Part shown: positions 25,419 through 34,672 of the stretch, one piece after another | How positions within the stretch are numbered: position 1 is the stretch's first letter | How the letters are laid out: every line of letters begins with the position of its first letter | From: Aquirufa beregesia | GTDB taxonomy: Bacteria > Bacteroidota > Bacteroidia > Cytophagales > Spirosomataceae | NCBI RefSeq assembly: GCF_011090385.1 | Contig: NZ_SEWW01000002.1 | Coordinates: 237,825 to 301,824 of the forward strand | Direction: 5' to 3' | Length of the DNA: 64,000 bases | Program-made: the position numbers and the translations under genes | Notes under the pieces: generated by a model | Database searches by the model: none | Seen by the model: only the letters and a program-made list of their open reading frames with translations | What the model was told of the DNA's origin: nothing

Positions 25419-25829
25419 ATGGTAATTAGCTATAAAGAAATTCCTTCATTGACAGTAGAAACTTTCATGGAGATTTTGGATAAATCTACTTTAGGTCAAA
25501 GGAGACCCCTGCATGATGTGGCAGCGATGCAATTGATGCTAGATAATGCCAATGTATATGTGGGAGCCTATGATGGGGAGAAATTAGTAGGTTTAGCCAG
25601 AGGTATGACAGATTTTGTGTTTACTACTTATCTAGCAGATTTGGCAGTAGATGAGGCATATCAACATCAGGGAATTGGGAAGCAATTATTGAAAAAGGTT
25701 AAAAATATGCATCCTAGAGCCAAACTGATCCTATTAGCCGCCCCAGCTGCCAGAGGCTATTATCCTAAAATTGGGATGCAAAAACATGATTATTGCTTTT
25801 TCATCGACGATGTCCATGAAATTCAATAA
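25419..25829 (+). CDS. GNAT family N-acetyltransferase
   Basis: A small protein of about 136 residues with the GNAT acetyl-CoA site: VGLARGMTDFVFTTYLADLAVDEAYQHQGIGKQLLKKVK, containing the QxxGIG pyrophosphate loop, and a final strand LLAAPAARGYYPKIGM. Acceptor unknown. I prefer ATG 25419; a TTG at 25395 would add eight poorly conserved-looking residues. It is single, converging on the sialate esterase gene with three bases between stops. Confidence 0.85.
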   Translation: MVISYKEIPSLTVETFMEILDKSTLGQRRPLHDVAAMQLMLDNANVYVGAYDGEKLVGLARGMTDFVFTTYLADLAVDEAYQHQGIGKQLLKKVKNMHPRAKLILLAAPAARGYYPKIGMQKHDYCFFIDDVHEIQ

Positions 25830-25832
25830 GTT

Positions 25833-27572
25833 CTATTTAATCACGGCTAAACGTTTCGTGATGGTGGAACCATCAAGCCCAGTAGTACTTAAAAAGTAAT
25901 TGGCAGCAGGTAATTTGGACAAATCTACATCTTTAAAAAATACAGCTAGGTAATTGTCTTCAAAGACGATATTACCTTTCATGTCGTAAATTTTCAACGC
26001 GCCTGTTGACATATTTTGCCAACGAATGGTGATTTTATCTACCGCAGGATTTGGGCCAATACTGAATTCGAAGTTTTGGTCTAAGCGAACAATGGGAATA
26101 GAAGAAAAAGCAAATGCTCGCATTCCAGCTTTATTTCTAATAAATGGCCCAGGGAAAGGAGATTTATTGAAGGCAAAAAACTCTCTAAAATAGTCTGGTA
26201 AATAACTGATGATTTCGCTGGGATACTCTTGATTTAAATGGAGGATGACCCTGTTCCCTTCTACTTCAATATTGTCTATGAATTTAGCAGCACTTACTGC
26301 ATTAATACCATCATAAAAGAAATTATCTTTCATGTTGCGCTTCTGGCTCTTACCCGTCGGGTCAATAAAGGTAGTATCACTTGGAACCACCATATTTTGT
26401 CCTTGCTCAAATTCCAAATACAGTTTTCTCGTTTCTGTCTTTGACTTAAAGTAAGCTTTGACAATGTTGGGACTATATACTTGCTTGTCCCAAGGGCGTT
26501 TGTAAATTTCGGCTGAAATGATTCGGAATAATTCGAATCCACTTTGACGATACCCCTCATTTCCATAATGGAGGCCATCAAACTGCTTGGTCCCCACCGT
26601 AGCGAAAGACTTGATATATAGATCATTGGTGTATTGGGCTCGTTGGTTTTCGCGCACCAAAGCAGCTGGAGAATATTGAAATTCGTAGACGTTGGTCTGT
26701 GGACAAAAGACATATTTCGCACTAGGAAAGAACTTCTTGTACTTCGTTTTTAACTGGTCAAATTTCCACCACCAATCAAATGGACTACCTACTGGAAGTG
26801 TCGATTCCGCCTCACCTTGTCGGTAAATAATGGCCTGTACCTTATCAATAACCCCCGCTTTCATCGCTTTGTACAGCATGATATTGCCACCATAAGGGGC
26901 TTTCAAATCGCCATCCAAATTTAAATGGAAGTCGATAGCCGAACCTCCTGCCGCTGAATTAATAAAGCAAAAAGGGACTTTTTCTGATTCAATTAAGTAT
27001 TTGGCTATTTCGGAAACCCATGGACCCACCCTAGCTCTGTCCGTGGCTAGCGACCAAAGTGTATCCGCTACATTATAGGGGCCGTAATTGTCGGGAGCCT
27101 GAACTGCACCAAATGAACGGAGGTATTCTCCTTGAAAAACTTTGTCGTCGATGGGACCAATCCAAGCATTAGACTGACCACTGACTAAAAAGGCATCACC
27201 CGCTACGATGTTTTTCCTTTGGACAACTAGACTAGAATCAAGGCCAATAAACTGGTAGATTTCTACATCATATTCTGCTAGTTCCGCATTGATGGTAAGG
27301 TCGTTTTTAAAGGGATTATTGGCAGTTAAGGCACTTTTGGCATACTTAAATAAGCTTCCATTTCGTAAAACCTTAACAGATACTGCGGTAATGGATTTAT
27401 TGGTTATATCGGCCGCAATGACGATATCAGCTTTGTTTTTATCATCTCTAGGATAAAAGTGGTAGTTCTGGGGTAATTTATTGAATACAAAATCGCCAAT
27501 TTTCTGTGCACTCAATTCTGTTTTGATACATAAACTTAAGAGGCAACAAAAAATTAAAATTCGATGAATCAT
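25833..27572 (-). CDS. Sialate O-acetylesterase-like SGNH hydrolase with T9SS sorting domain
   Basis: The protein of about 579 residues starts at ATG 27572, giving a clean signal peptide (IHRILIFCCLLSLCIKTELSAQ); a start 24 codons further upstream would bury it. The SGNH blocks are FLVSGQSNAWIGP with the nucleophile Ser, YRQGEAEST and FDGLHYGNEGY with the Asp-His pair, as in the SASA family that removes O-acetyl groups from sialic acids and xylan sugars. The last 80 residues (FSIGPNPAVDKITIRWQ, LKIYDMKGNIV, GSTITKRLAVIK) are a type A C-terminal domain for type IX secretion, so the enzyme is secreted or held at the cell surface. Confidence 0.85.
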   Translation of the reverse strand: MIHRILIFCCLLSLCIKTELSAQKIGDFVFNKLPQNYHFYPRDDKNKADIVIAADITNKSITAVSVKVLRNGSLFKYAKSALTANNPFKNDLTINAELAEYDVEIYQFIGLDSSLVVQRKNIVAGDAFLVSGQSNAWIGPIDDKVFQGEYLRSFGAVQAPDNYGPYNVADTLWSLATDRARVGPWVSEIAKYLIESEKVPFCFINSAAGGSAIDFHLNLDGDLKAPYGGNIMLYKAMKAGVIDKVQAIIYRQGEAESTLPVGSPFDWWWKFDQLKTKYKKFFPSAKYVFCPQTNVYEFQYSPAALVRENQRAQYTNDLYIKSFATVGTKQFDGLHYGNEGYRQSGFELFRIISAEIYKRPWDKQVYSPNIVKAYFKSKTETRKLYLEFEQGQNMVVPSDTTFIDPTGKSQKRNMKDNFFYDGINAVSAAKFIDNIEVEGNRVILHLNQEYPSEIISYLPDYFREFFAFNKSPFPGPFIRNKAGMRAFAFSSIPIVRLDQNFEFSIGPNPAVDKITIRWQNMSTGALKIYDMKGNIVFEDNYLAVFFKDVDLSKLPAANYFLSTTGLDGSTITKRLAVIK

Positions 27573-27816
27573 GGATATGCTTTTTCTTTCCCTAGCTGAA
27601 AATTTCTGACAAATATATTTAGGAAACCATGTACAAGGTATCAATATTTTTAAATTTATTCATTTCTTTGATTTCAATACCTCATTAAATTATTTGCAAA
27701 TCAGCATAGTATGTAGGCATTCCAACTCGTGATTCCTGCTACTGTTGGGCTATTTTTTCTGTTTTTTATGTGTATTTTTACCCCATACCTTCCCAGAATA
27801 GGGTTCTATATACAAG

Positions 27817-29205
27817 ATGATGCCAAATACGTTAGCTCCCAAAACCGATGTGAAACCATTCGTCCTTCTTTTGTTGGGCTTACTATTTTGGGGTATGATG
27901 GCCTATTTAATGGGAAGTATGGCAATAGCCAATGGCCCTAATATCACCGATGATTTTTGTTTTGCCTGGGTAGGAAAGGAGTATGGAATCTTAGGTGGGG
28001 CCTACCAATATTACATCGGGTGGAGTGGACGTTATTTTGGTAATGTGATATTGCACTTAAATCCATTAATCTTTAGTCCTGATTTTGATTATTTTACTTG
28101 GGGAACCTGGTCTGTCATGGCTTTGGGTTTAGCTAATGCCATTTATTTAAGTAAAAATATCTATCAAAAGCCATGGTGGAATCCTACAGTACTATGGAGT
28201 GCTCTCATTTTTCAAGCTATTGGCTGGTACACAATTCCAGGTTTTTATGAATGGTATTTTTGGTTTTCAGGCCTTTTTTATGCCCTATCATTTCAATTAG
28301 TCATCTTGTTTTTTAATCTCTATTATTTTGAAAAAGCCAAGTGGATCCGCTTTTTCATCTTACCCCTCGTGTTATTTTTTCTGATTGGGAGTAGTGAAAT
28401 CACCATGATATTCTTTTCGGCTGTATTTGGCTGCTTGCAACTCTATCGAGTCATTAAAAATAAACGGATTGAACCCGAACTTTGGGTCTTAGGATTTGTC
28501 TGGTTGATTGGTTTAGCCTTGGTTATTTTGGCACCAGGAAATGCCATTCGTGCTACCAAACATATTGCTTTGGTCGATGGCTTAGTGGAAGCCGCTAAAA
28601 ATGCTGTTCATCAGTTTTATTTATTTTTAAAAGAGCCTTTATTTTGGCTCATGAATGTTTGGATTATCTTGTTTGGCACAGGTAAAAAACAGGAATATCC
28701 CCTGTCTTGGCCCCTTTTCTTCGGACTTTTCGGCATTTTGATCCTAGGCTATTATCTGAGTTTTTTACCGATATCCTTAGCGTTAGACGAAACGGGAATC
28801 CCTAATCGTACCTTGAGTCTTTTGTTTATGTATTTATTGTTAGGATCAAGTTATTTGAGTTTTGTCTTGCACCAAAAATTACCTTGGTCTCTATCGAGTA
28901 AAGCCCAATTTCCCATTCAGCTCATCATCATGTTATTGATTTTGCCTATGATGCATTTTAGTAAAAGTGCTTATTTGATGGCAACAGAAATAAGTTCTGG
29001 AACAGCTTTTCAATTTGCCAAGGAGCAAAGAGCCAGATTTGTGGCACTTCAACAAAATAAGGCTGAATCTGTTGAGATAGCTGCCATTCAGACAAAATCG
29101 GCCTTTCTATTTAATGAGGAAATTTCTACAGATTCCAGTCATTTGTGGTGTAAATGTATTGCCAAGTACTATGGCAAGAAACAAGTTCGACTAAAAAACA
29201 ATTAA
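27817..29205 (+). CDS. DUF6056-like polytopic membrane protein
   Basis: The 462-residue protein has about eleven hydrophobic segments. Between the first and second lies a periplasmic loop GPNITDDFCFAWVGKEYG with an acidic pair, followed by YYIGWSGRYF, which recalls the Asp-containing first loop of GT-C glycosyltransferases and matches the DUF6056 family. No enzymatic role is known for certain. It ends with a soluble C-terminal tail that includes a Cys pair (LWCKCIAKYYGK). It lies upstream of the amidohydrolase pair with a 64-base gap and may be separately transcribed. Confidence 0.7.
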   Translation: MMPNTLAPKTDVKPFVLLLLGLLFWGMMAYLMGSMAIANGPNITDDFCFAWVGKEYGILGGAYQYYIGWSGRYFGNVILHLNPLIFSPDFDYFTWGTWSVMALGLANAIYLSKNIYQKPWWNPTVLWSALIFQAIGWYTIPGFYEWYFWFSGLFYALSFQLVILFFNLYYFEKAKWIRFFILPLVLFFLIGSSEITMIFFSAVFGCLQLYRVIKNKRIEPELWVLGFVWLIGLALVILAPGNAIRATKHIALVDGLVEAAKNAVHQFYLFLKEPLFWLMNVWIILFGTGKKQEYPLSWPLFFGLFGILILGYYLSFLPISLALDETGIPNRTLSLLFMYLLLGSSYLSFVLHQKLPWSLSSKAQFPIQLIIMLLILPMMHFSKSAYLMATEISSGTAFQFAKEQRARFVALQQNKAESVEIAAIQTKSAFLFNEEISTDSSHLWCKCIAKYYGKKQVRLKNN

Positions 29206-29269
29206 ATGGCAAATCAGGTTAAGAAAAGCCAATCAATGATTATCTTTAAAATTCATTAACAAACTTACT

Positions 29270-32200
29270 ATGAAACACCTTTTTACTTTGGGGGCAGTGG
29301 CCTTCTTATGGGTTATCAGTAGTCCTTTGGTGGCCCAAATAACCTATCCCGTAAATGATGTCGCTAATCCCCGCCAGGGATATTATGCTTTCACACATGC
29401 GACTATCGTGAAGGATTCAAAAACGACGATTTCAGATGCTACTTTGATTATTCGTCAGGGAAAAATTGAACAAGTAGGAAGCAATATTCCCATTCCCAAA
29501 GATGCAGTAGTACTCGACTGTCAAGGAAAGTATATTTATCCTTCTTTCATTGATATGTATAGCGACTATGGAACCCCGGCAATTGCAGGTGGTGGGGCGA
29601 ACTTCCGCAGTCCAGCTCAGATGCTATCCAATACCAAAGGCCCATATTCTTGGAATCAAGCCTTGAAGTCAGAACTTACTCATGTGAAACTGTTCAATGT
29701 GAATGAAGTCAAAGCTAAGGAATTAAGACAATCAGGATTTGGAGTTGTTTTAACTCACCAAATGGATGGGATTTCGAGAGGAGCAGGTGCTATTGTGACT
29801 TTGGCTAATCAAAAAGAGAATTTAGTCATATTAAAAGAAAAAGCATCAGCACATTATTCATTTAGCAAAGGATCATCTACCCAAGATTATCCAACTTCCT
29901 TAATGGGAAGTGTGGCTTTATTGAGACAGAATTTTTTGGATGCCCAATGGTATAAATCTAAACCAGCGAAGGAAGGGTTGAATCTGAGTTTATCTTCTTT
30001 CAATGAGAATCTAACTTTACCTCAGATTTTTGAGGTGAGCGATAAATGGTCAGCATTACGTGCAGATAAAATTGGGGATGAATTTGGTATACAATACATC
30101 ATTAAAGCTGCTGGAGATGAATACCAGCGCATCGATGACATAAAAGCGACTAAAGCGAGCTTCATTTTGCCATTGGCTTTTCCACAAGCGATGGATTTAG
30201 AAGACCCTACGGATGCTCGTTTCGTCAATGTAGCAGAATTAAAGCATTGGGAATTAGCTCCTACAAACCCAGCCGCTTTTGAAAAGGCAGGCATTCCATT
30301 TGCCTTAACTGCTCATGGATTGAAAGAAACTTCCGCTTTTTTATCGAACCTGAAAAAAGCTATTCAGCTAGGACTTTCCGAGCAAAAAGCCATGGACGCA
30401 TTAACTACGAGTCCAGCGCAGCTCTTAGGTATAGCTGATCAAGTGGGAACTTTGGAAGTAGGTAAATTGGCCAATTTTCTGATTACGACAGGACCTGTTT
30501 TTCAAGAGAAAACTCAAATTGTGGAAAACTGGGTTCAAGGAAATGGCTATGGTGTACAGGTAGATGCTTGGTCCAATTTAATGGGGAAATACGCATTCCA
30601 ACTGGGTGCAGAGAAATATACTTTATTAGTAAAATCGGACTTAAAAGCGACTTTACAAGGCACTGATACCATTCAGGTGGAGTTGAGTCAAAAAGATCAA
30701 TTAGTCAATTTAGTATTCACTAAAAAAGGAGAAGCAGGTAAACGTATTCGTTTAACAGGTACTCAACAAGGAGCCAATTGGTTAGGAACAGGTCAGTTAG
30801 CTTCAGGTGATTGGGTAAGTTGGAAAGCTACACGAGAAGGAGCTTTGGAAGAGAGTAAATCAGATAAGAAGGAAAAGAAAGCAGATGAGGAATCCTTAGG
30901 AGCCTTGGTGTATCCCTTCAATGGATTTGGGCAAAAAAGTATGCCGAAGCAAGAGACTATTTTGATTAAAAATACGACGGTTTGGACCAATGAAAAACAA
31001 GGAGTTTTGAAAGAAACGGATGTTTTGGTCAAGAACGGTAAAATCGTTTCAGTGGGGAAAAACCTTAAAGATGCTTCAGCTAAAGTAATCGATGGAACCA
31101 ATAAGCATGTCACCGCAGGTATCATCGATGAGCATTCTCATGTGGCAGCTACTGGAGGAATTAACGAATGTTCGCAGTCAGTAACGGCTGAGGTGCGAGT
31201 GGCGGATGTCATTGACCCAGAAGATGTGGACATTTACAGACAATTGAGTGGAGGTGTAACAAGCAGTCATATTTTACATGGGAGCTGTAATACCATTGGC
31301 GGTCAAACGCAATTAGTCAAATTTCGTTGGGGTCAAAATGCAGAACAAATGAAGTTTGCCAATTGGGACCCATTCATCAAATTCGCCTTGGGAGAGAACG
31401 TGAAGCGTTCTTATAATACGGCCAATAATCGTTTTCCAGATACCCGAATGGGGGTGGAGCAAGTGTTGGTAGATGCCTTTACCCGGGCTAGAGAATATGA
31501 AAAACTAGGACCAGGTAAGCGCATTGATTTAGAATTAGAAACCCTATTGGAAATCTTACACAAGAAGCGATTTATTACTTGTCACTCCTATGTACAAAGC
31601 GAAATTAATTCCATCATGAAGGTGGCAGATAGCTTTAATTTTACGATTAACACATTTACGCACATTTTAGAAGGCTATAAAGTGGCCGATAAAATGAAAC
31701 AGCATGGCGCCAATGCCTCTACTTTCAGTGATTGGTGGAATTATAAAATGGAAGTTCTCGATGCGATTCCACAAAATGCGTATTTAATGCAGAAAAACGG
31801 CATTAATGTAGCCATCAATTCAGATGATGCCGAAATGGCTCGTCGATTGAATCAGGAAGCCGCTAAATCAGTGAAATATGCAGGAATGAGCGAAGAGGAG
31901 GCCTTGAAAATGGTGACATTGAATCCAGCCAAAATGTTGCATGTGGCGGATCGTGTAGGAAGTATTAAGGAAGGGAAAGATGCCGACTTAGTTCTTTGGT
32001 CTGCGCATCCTTTAAGTATTTATGCCAAATCAGAAAAGACCATTGTGGATGGAATGATTGTTTTTGACCGCGACTTGGATGCTACTTTGCAGGCTAATTT
32101 GAAAGCTGAAAAACAGCGTTTGGTTCAAAAAATGGCTAATGCCAAAAAAGGAGGGGCTAGCACACGTCCTGCAGCACCTACTTTCAAGGAAATGAATAAT

Positions 32201-32275
32201 TGCGAAGAAGATCACCAACACGACAAAAGTCTTTGGGAGCGCATCCAATCACGCATGGTATTGACAGAAAATTAA
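29270..32275 (+). CDS. Exported two-domain amidohydrolase (degenerate plus intact half)
   Basis: The 1001-residue protein starts with a signal peptide (to about residue 22) and contains two amidohydrolase-superfamily halves. The first (about residues 30-430) has lost the metal-binding HxH: the corresponding segment reads PSFIDMYSDYG. The second half (from about residue 560) is intact, with IIDEHSHVAATGG (His622 and His624), ITCHSY and FTHILEGYK histidines and NSDDAEMARR with the catalytic Asp. The imidazolonepropionase-like group acts on cyclic amides; the substrate is unknown. The stop at 32275 lies 11 bases before the ATG of a second amidohydrolase gene. Such tandem pairs are common in Bacteroidota. 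Confidence 0.87.
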   Translation: MKHLFTLGAVAFLWVISSPLVAQITYPVNDVANPRQGYYAFTHATIVKDSKTTISDATLIIRQGKIEQVGSNIPIPKDAVVLDCQGKYIYPSFIDMYSDYGTPAIAGGGANFRSPAQMLSNTKGPYSWNQALKSELTHVKLFNVNEVKAKELRQSGFGVVLTHQMDGISRGAGAIVTLANQKENLVILKEKASAHYSFSKGSSTQDYPTSLMGSVALLRQNFLDAQWYKSKPAKEGLNLSLSSFNENLTLPQIFEVSDKWSALRADKIGDEFGIQYIIKAAGDEYQRIDDIKATKASFILPLAFPQAMDLEDPTDARFVNVAELKHWELAPTNPAAFEKAGIPFALTAHGLKETSAFLSNLKKAIQLGLSEQKAMDALTTSPAQLLGIADQVGTLEVGKLANFLITTGPVFQEKTQIVENWVQGNGYGVQVDAWSNLMGKYAFQLGAEKYTLLVKSDLKATLQGTDTIQVELSQKDQLVNLVFTKKGEAGKRIRLTGTQQGANWLGTGQLASGDWVSWKATREGALEESKSDKKEKKADEESLGALVYPFNGFGQKSMPKQETILIKNTTVWTNEKQGVLKETDVLVKNGKIVSVGKNLKDASAKVIDGTNKHVTAGIIDEHSHVAATGGINECSQSVTAEVRVADVIDPEDVDIYRQLSGGVTSSHILHGSCNTIGGQTQLVKFRWGQNAEQMKFANWDPFIKFALGENVKRSYNTANNRFPDTRMGVEQVLVDAFTRAREYEKLGPGKRIDLELETLLEILHKKRFITCHSYVQSEINSIMKVADSFNFTINTFTHILEGYKVADKMKQHGANASTFSDWWNYKMEVLDAIPQNAYLMQKNGINVAINSDDAEMARRLNQEAAKSVKYAGMSEEEALKMVTLNPAKMLHVADRVGSIKEGKDADLVLWSAHPLSIYAKSEKTIVDGMIVFDRDLDATLQANLKAEKQRLVQKMANAKKGGASTRPAAPTFKEMNNCEEDHQHDKSLWERIQSRMVLTEN

Positions 32276-32286
32276 TCGACATCAAC

Positions 32287-33585
32287 ATGAAAAAAATATT
32301 CATAGCTATACTTAGTATGATTTCCTTAGGGCTACAAGCTCAGGAGACCATGCATCCTTCTTCTGCTCAGACAAAGAAAATCGTAATTACAGGAGCTATC
32401 ATTCACGTGGGAAATGGCCAAGTGATTTCAACAGCCAATTTGATCATAGAGAAGGGGAAATTGAAAATAGAAAATTCAAACCCTAGCTTAGGGGCAGATG
32501 TAGAACACATTGATGCCACTGGCAAGCATATTTATCCTGGAATCATTGCTCCCAATACCAATTTAGGTTTAGTGGAGGTAAGCTCCACACGTGCCACGGT
32601 AGACTATGTAGAATTGGGGGATATACATCCTAATGTACGATCATTAGTGGCTTACAATACCGACAGTAAAGTGATCAATACCTTACGAACCAATGGTGTT
32701 TTATTAGCTCAGATTGTCCCACAAGGAGGATTGATTACCGGAAGCTCCAGTGTCGTACAATTAGATGCGTGGAACTGGGAAGATGCCGCTTATTTGGTTG
32801 ACGAAGGAATTCATATGACTATGCCTGCTTTGATCAATCGTCCTAATAACATGCGTCGTGGTAATGCGCCTGCAGGAGATCCTGTAAGAGCTGGCTTAGC
32901 TAGAATTGAACAGGCCAAGGGATTTTTCAGAGAAGCGAAAGCTTATTTAAATGAAAAATCACATGCGGAAGTAAATTTGAAATTTGAAGCGGTGAAAGGA
33001 TTATTTGATCGGAGCCAATCCCTCTACATTCATTGTGATTTAGTGAAGGAAATGTTAGCGGCCATTGAATTGAACAAAGAGTTTAACTTTAAATTGGTCA
33101 TTGCTGGTGGAGCAGATAGTTGGATGATTGCGGATATTTTGAAAGAAAACCAAGTGAGTGTGATACTTTCAGAGCCACATAGTTTACCTGCCACAGAGGA
33201 TGATGCTGTAGATCAACCCTATAAGACAGGAGCTATGTTGTATAAAGCTGGAGTATTGGTCAGTATAAGTCAAGATTCAGGTGATGGCTATACTCAACAA
33301 AGAAATTTGCCTTTCATGGCGGGTACTTTAGCGGCTTATGGCTTGACCAAAGAGGAAGCATTGCAGGTTATTACGCTCAATCCGGCTAAGATTTTAGGGA
33401 TTGAAAAGAGAACGGGAACCATTGAAAATGGGAAAGATGCCAACATCCTGATTTGTCAAGGAGATTTGTTGGATATGAAGTCAAGTGTTTTGAGTCATGC
33501 CTTTATCCAAGGTCGGGCTGTTGATTTACAAAACAAACATACTCAGTTGTTTGAGCGGTATAAATATAAATATCAAATTAAGTAA
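32287..33585 (+). CDS. Exported amidohydrolase-like protein, metal ligands degenerate
   Basis: The protein of about 432 residues, taken from ATG 32287 because it opens a signal peptide (MKKIFIAILSMISLGLQAQ), has an amidohydrolase fold: TGKHIYPGIIAPNTNLGL in place of the HxH motif, SLYIHCDLVKEM, FKLVIAGGADSW, and the Asp region ISQDSGDGYTQQRNLPFMAGTLAAYG, then ITLNPAKILGIEKRTGTIENGKDANIL. Lack of both first histidines suggests loss of ordinary metal-dependent hydrolysis. It may act as a partner subunit to the intact enzyme encoded just before it. A longer frame from 32200 overlaps the upstream gene and is not needed. Confidence 0.82.
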   Translation: MKKIFIAILSMISLGLQAQETMHPSSAQTKKIVITGAIIHVGNGQVISTANLIIEKGKLKIENSNPSLGADVEHIDATGKHIYPGIIAPNTNLGLVEVSSTRATVDYVELGDIHPNVRSLVAYNTDSKVINTLRTNGVLLAQIVPQGGLITGSSSVVQLDAWNWEDAAYLVDEGIHMTMPALINRPNNMRRGNAPAGDPVRAGLARIEQAKGFFREAKAYLNEKSHAEVNLKFEAVKGLFDRSQSLYIHCDLVKEMLAAIELNKEFNFKLVIAGGADSWMIADILKENQVSVILSEPHSLPATEDDAVDQPYKTGAMLYKAGVLVSISQDSGDGYTQQRNLPFMAGTLAAYGLTKEEALQVITLNPAKILGIEKRTGTIENGKDANILICQGDLLDMKSSVLSHAFIQGRAVDLQNKHTQLFERYKYKYQIK

Positions 33586-33587
33586 TG

Positions 33588-33621
33588 AAAGGACTGTGCT
33601 CTTGGGCATAGTCCTTTTTTT
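33588..33621 (+). terminator. Rho-independent terminator of the amidohydrolase operon
   Basis: AAAGGACT and AGTCCTTT pair around a 14-base loop and are followed by a T-run, directly after the stop at 33585. Confidence 0.8.
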
Positions 33622-33634
33622 GATTTTACTACTA

Positions 33635-33666
33635 AGCCTGAAATTCTCATTTCAGGCTATTTTTTT
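33635..33666. terminator. Second hairpin with T-run
   Basis: A perfect 10-bp stem (AGCCTGAAAT and ATTTCAGGCT) with TCTC loop followed by a run of T residues, 17 bases after the previous terminator; a backup terminator is the simplest reading. Confidence 0.7.
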
Positions 33667-33789
33667 GCATATAATGTAGGGGCAATATCAAAAAAATCAT
33701 AAAATTGGATATTTTTTTAAGTGGCATTTGTTATTTATACATCAATTCGAAACATTTGATTAAGTATTAACACCTAACCAATTAATAGT

Positions 33790-33996
33790 ATGAAAACCAA
33801 ACATTTATTCTCTGTTGCTTTGATCAAATCAAGGCAATCATTGCAACTCACCCAACAACAAGTAGCCAGTGCCGTAGGAGTAAGTCAAAGCGCTTATAAT
33901 TATTGGGAATCTGGTAAACATTATCCTAACGCAACTAAGATTTTTCAGTTGACTAAAGTGCTCAAAATTCCTTTGGAAGAAGTTATGGCTAGTTGA
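33790..33996 (+). CDS. Small Xre-family HTH regulator
   Basis: The 68-residue protein is one Cro/C1-type helix-turn-helix (LTQQQVASAVGVSQSAYNYWESGKHYP) with a short C-terminal helix. It has no linked toxin or other partner and is bracketed by terminators, so it is a single-gene unit. Target sites are unknown. Confidence 0.85.
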   Translation: MKTKHLFSVALIKSRQSLQLTQQQVASAVGVSQSAYNYWESGKHYPNATKIFQLTKVLKIPLEEVMAS

Positions 33997-34008
33997 ACAA
34001 TATTCAGA

Positions 34009-34038
34009 TTAAGCCGGTTTTTCAAAAGCCGGCTTTTC
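34009..34038 (+). terminator. Terminator after the HTH gene
   Basis: AAGCCGG and CCGGCTT form a stem around an 11-base loop, followed by TTTT, 15 bases past the stop codon. Confidence 0.75.
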
Positions 34039-34096
34039 TATTTCTTATTTAGGGATTATCCGTACCTTTATATTAACATCAAACAATGATCTTGTT

Positions 34097-34672
34097 TTGA
34101 GAAATTCTAATCTATATACCCGTCAATTTGTCCCATTTTTCTGTTTATTGACAGGATTGCTATTTATTTCATGTGCTGAGACAGCTAAGACGAGTCCTAA
34201 AAACACGTATTTTGCTTGGGCAGATTTACTTAATTCCCACATCAAATCGTTTGAGGTAACGAAACCCAAAGTGCATAAAACGGTATTTCTAGACGGGGCT
34301 AAAGAAGTAAAAGTGGTGTCTGATATCGATTGGACCAAAGAATGGGCCTTATTTTTGGAGGCCGATTTGAATAAACCAGCTTTTGAAAAAAGCTATGATA
34401 ATTTATCCGAACCAGACTTGATTTGGTATTCTTTGAAATTGGGAGAAAGCTTACCCGTAAAGAAATTCATGGTGCATATTGATGAGCTCAATAGACCAAC
34501 ACGTGTGGAGATTGAAGTTTCTCAAAAGAATTTTCTTTTTGAAACCAGTAAAAATATGCAGATGACATTTTCAGATGGCCATGTTCAAACGTATTTTATC
34601 GAAGGAAGTCAGAAATTACGCTGGGGTAAACCTACGCATTACAAGCTTTTAGGCGTTTTACTCTCCAAATAG
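34097..34672 (+). CDS. Putative lipoprotein of unknown function
   Basis: The 191-residue protein has a hydrophobic signal ending in the lipobox LLFISC, so Cys26 is probably lipidated. The rest is a soluble domain with alternating charged strands (EVKVVSDIDWTKEWALFLEADLNKPAF, FMVHIDELNRPTRVEIEVSQ, FSDGHVQTYFIEGSQKLRW). I do not recognise the family. TTG at 34097 is the only start that keeps the full signal; no ATG is in frame nearby. Its 3' end overlaps the convergent cysM gene by 15 bases. Confidence 0.72.
   Translation: MRNSNLYTRQFVPFFCLLTGLLFISCAETAKTSPKNTYFAWADLLNSHIKSFEVTKPKVHKTVFLDGAKEVKVVSDIDWTKEWALFLEADLNKPAFEKSYDNLSEPDLIWYSLKLGESLPVKKFMVHIDELNRPTRVEIEVSQKNFLFETSKNMQMTFSDGHVQTYFIEGSQKLRWGKPTHYKLLGVLLSK

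Noticed and set aside
33790-34672. HTH gene plus lipoprotein considered as a toxin-antitoxin pair
   Set aside because: A terminator separates them, and the second protein has a lipobox and no toxin features.
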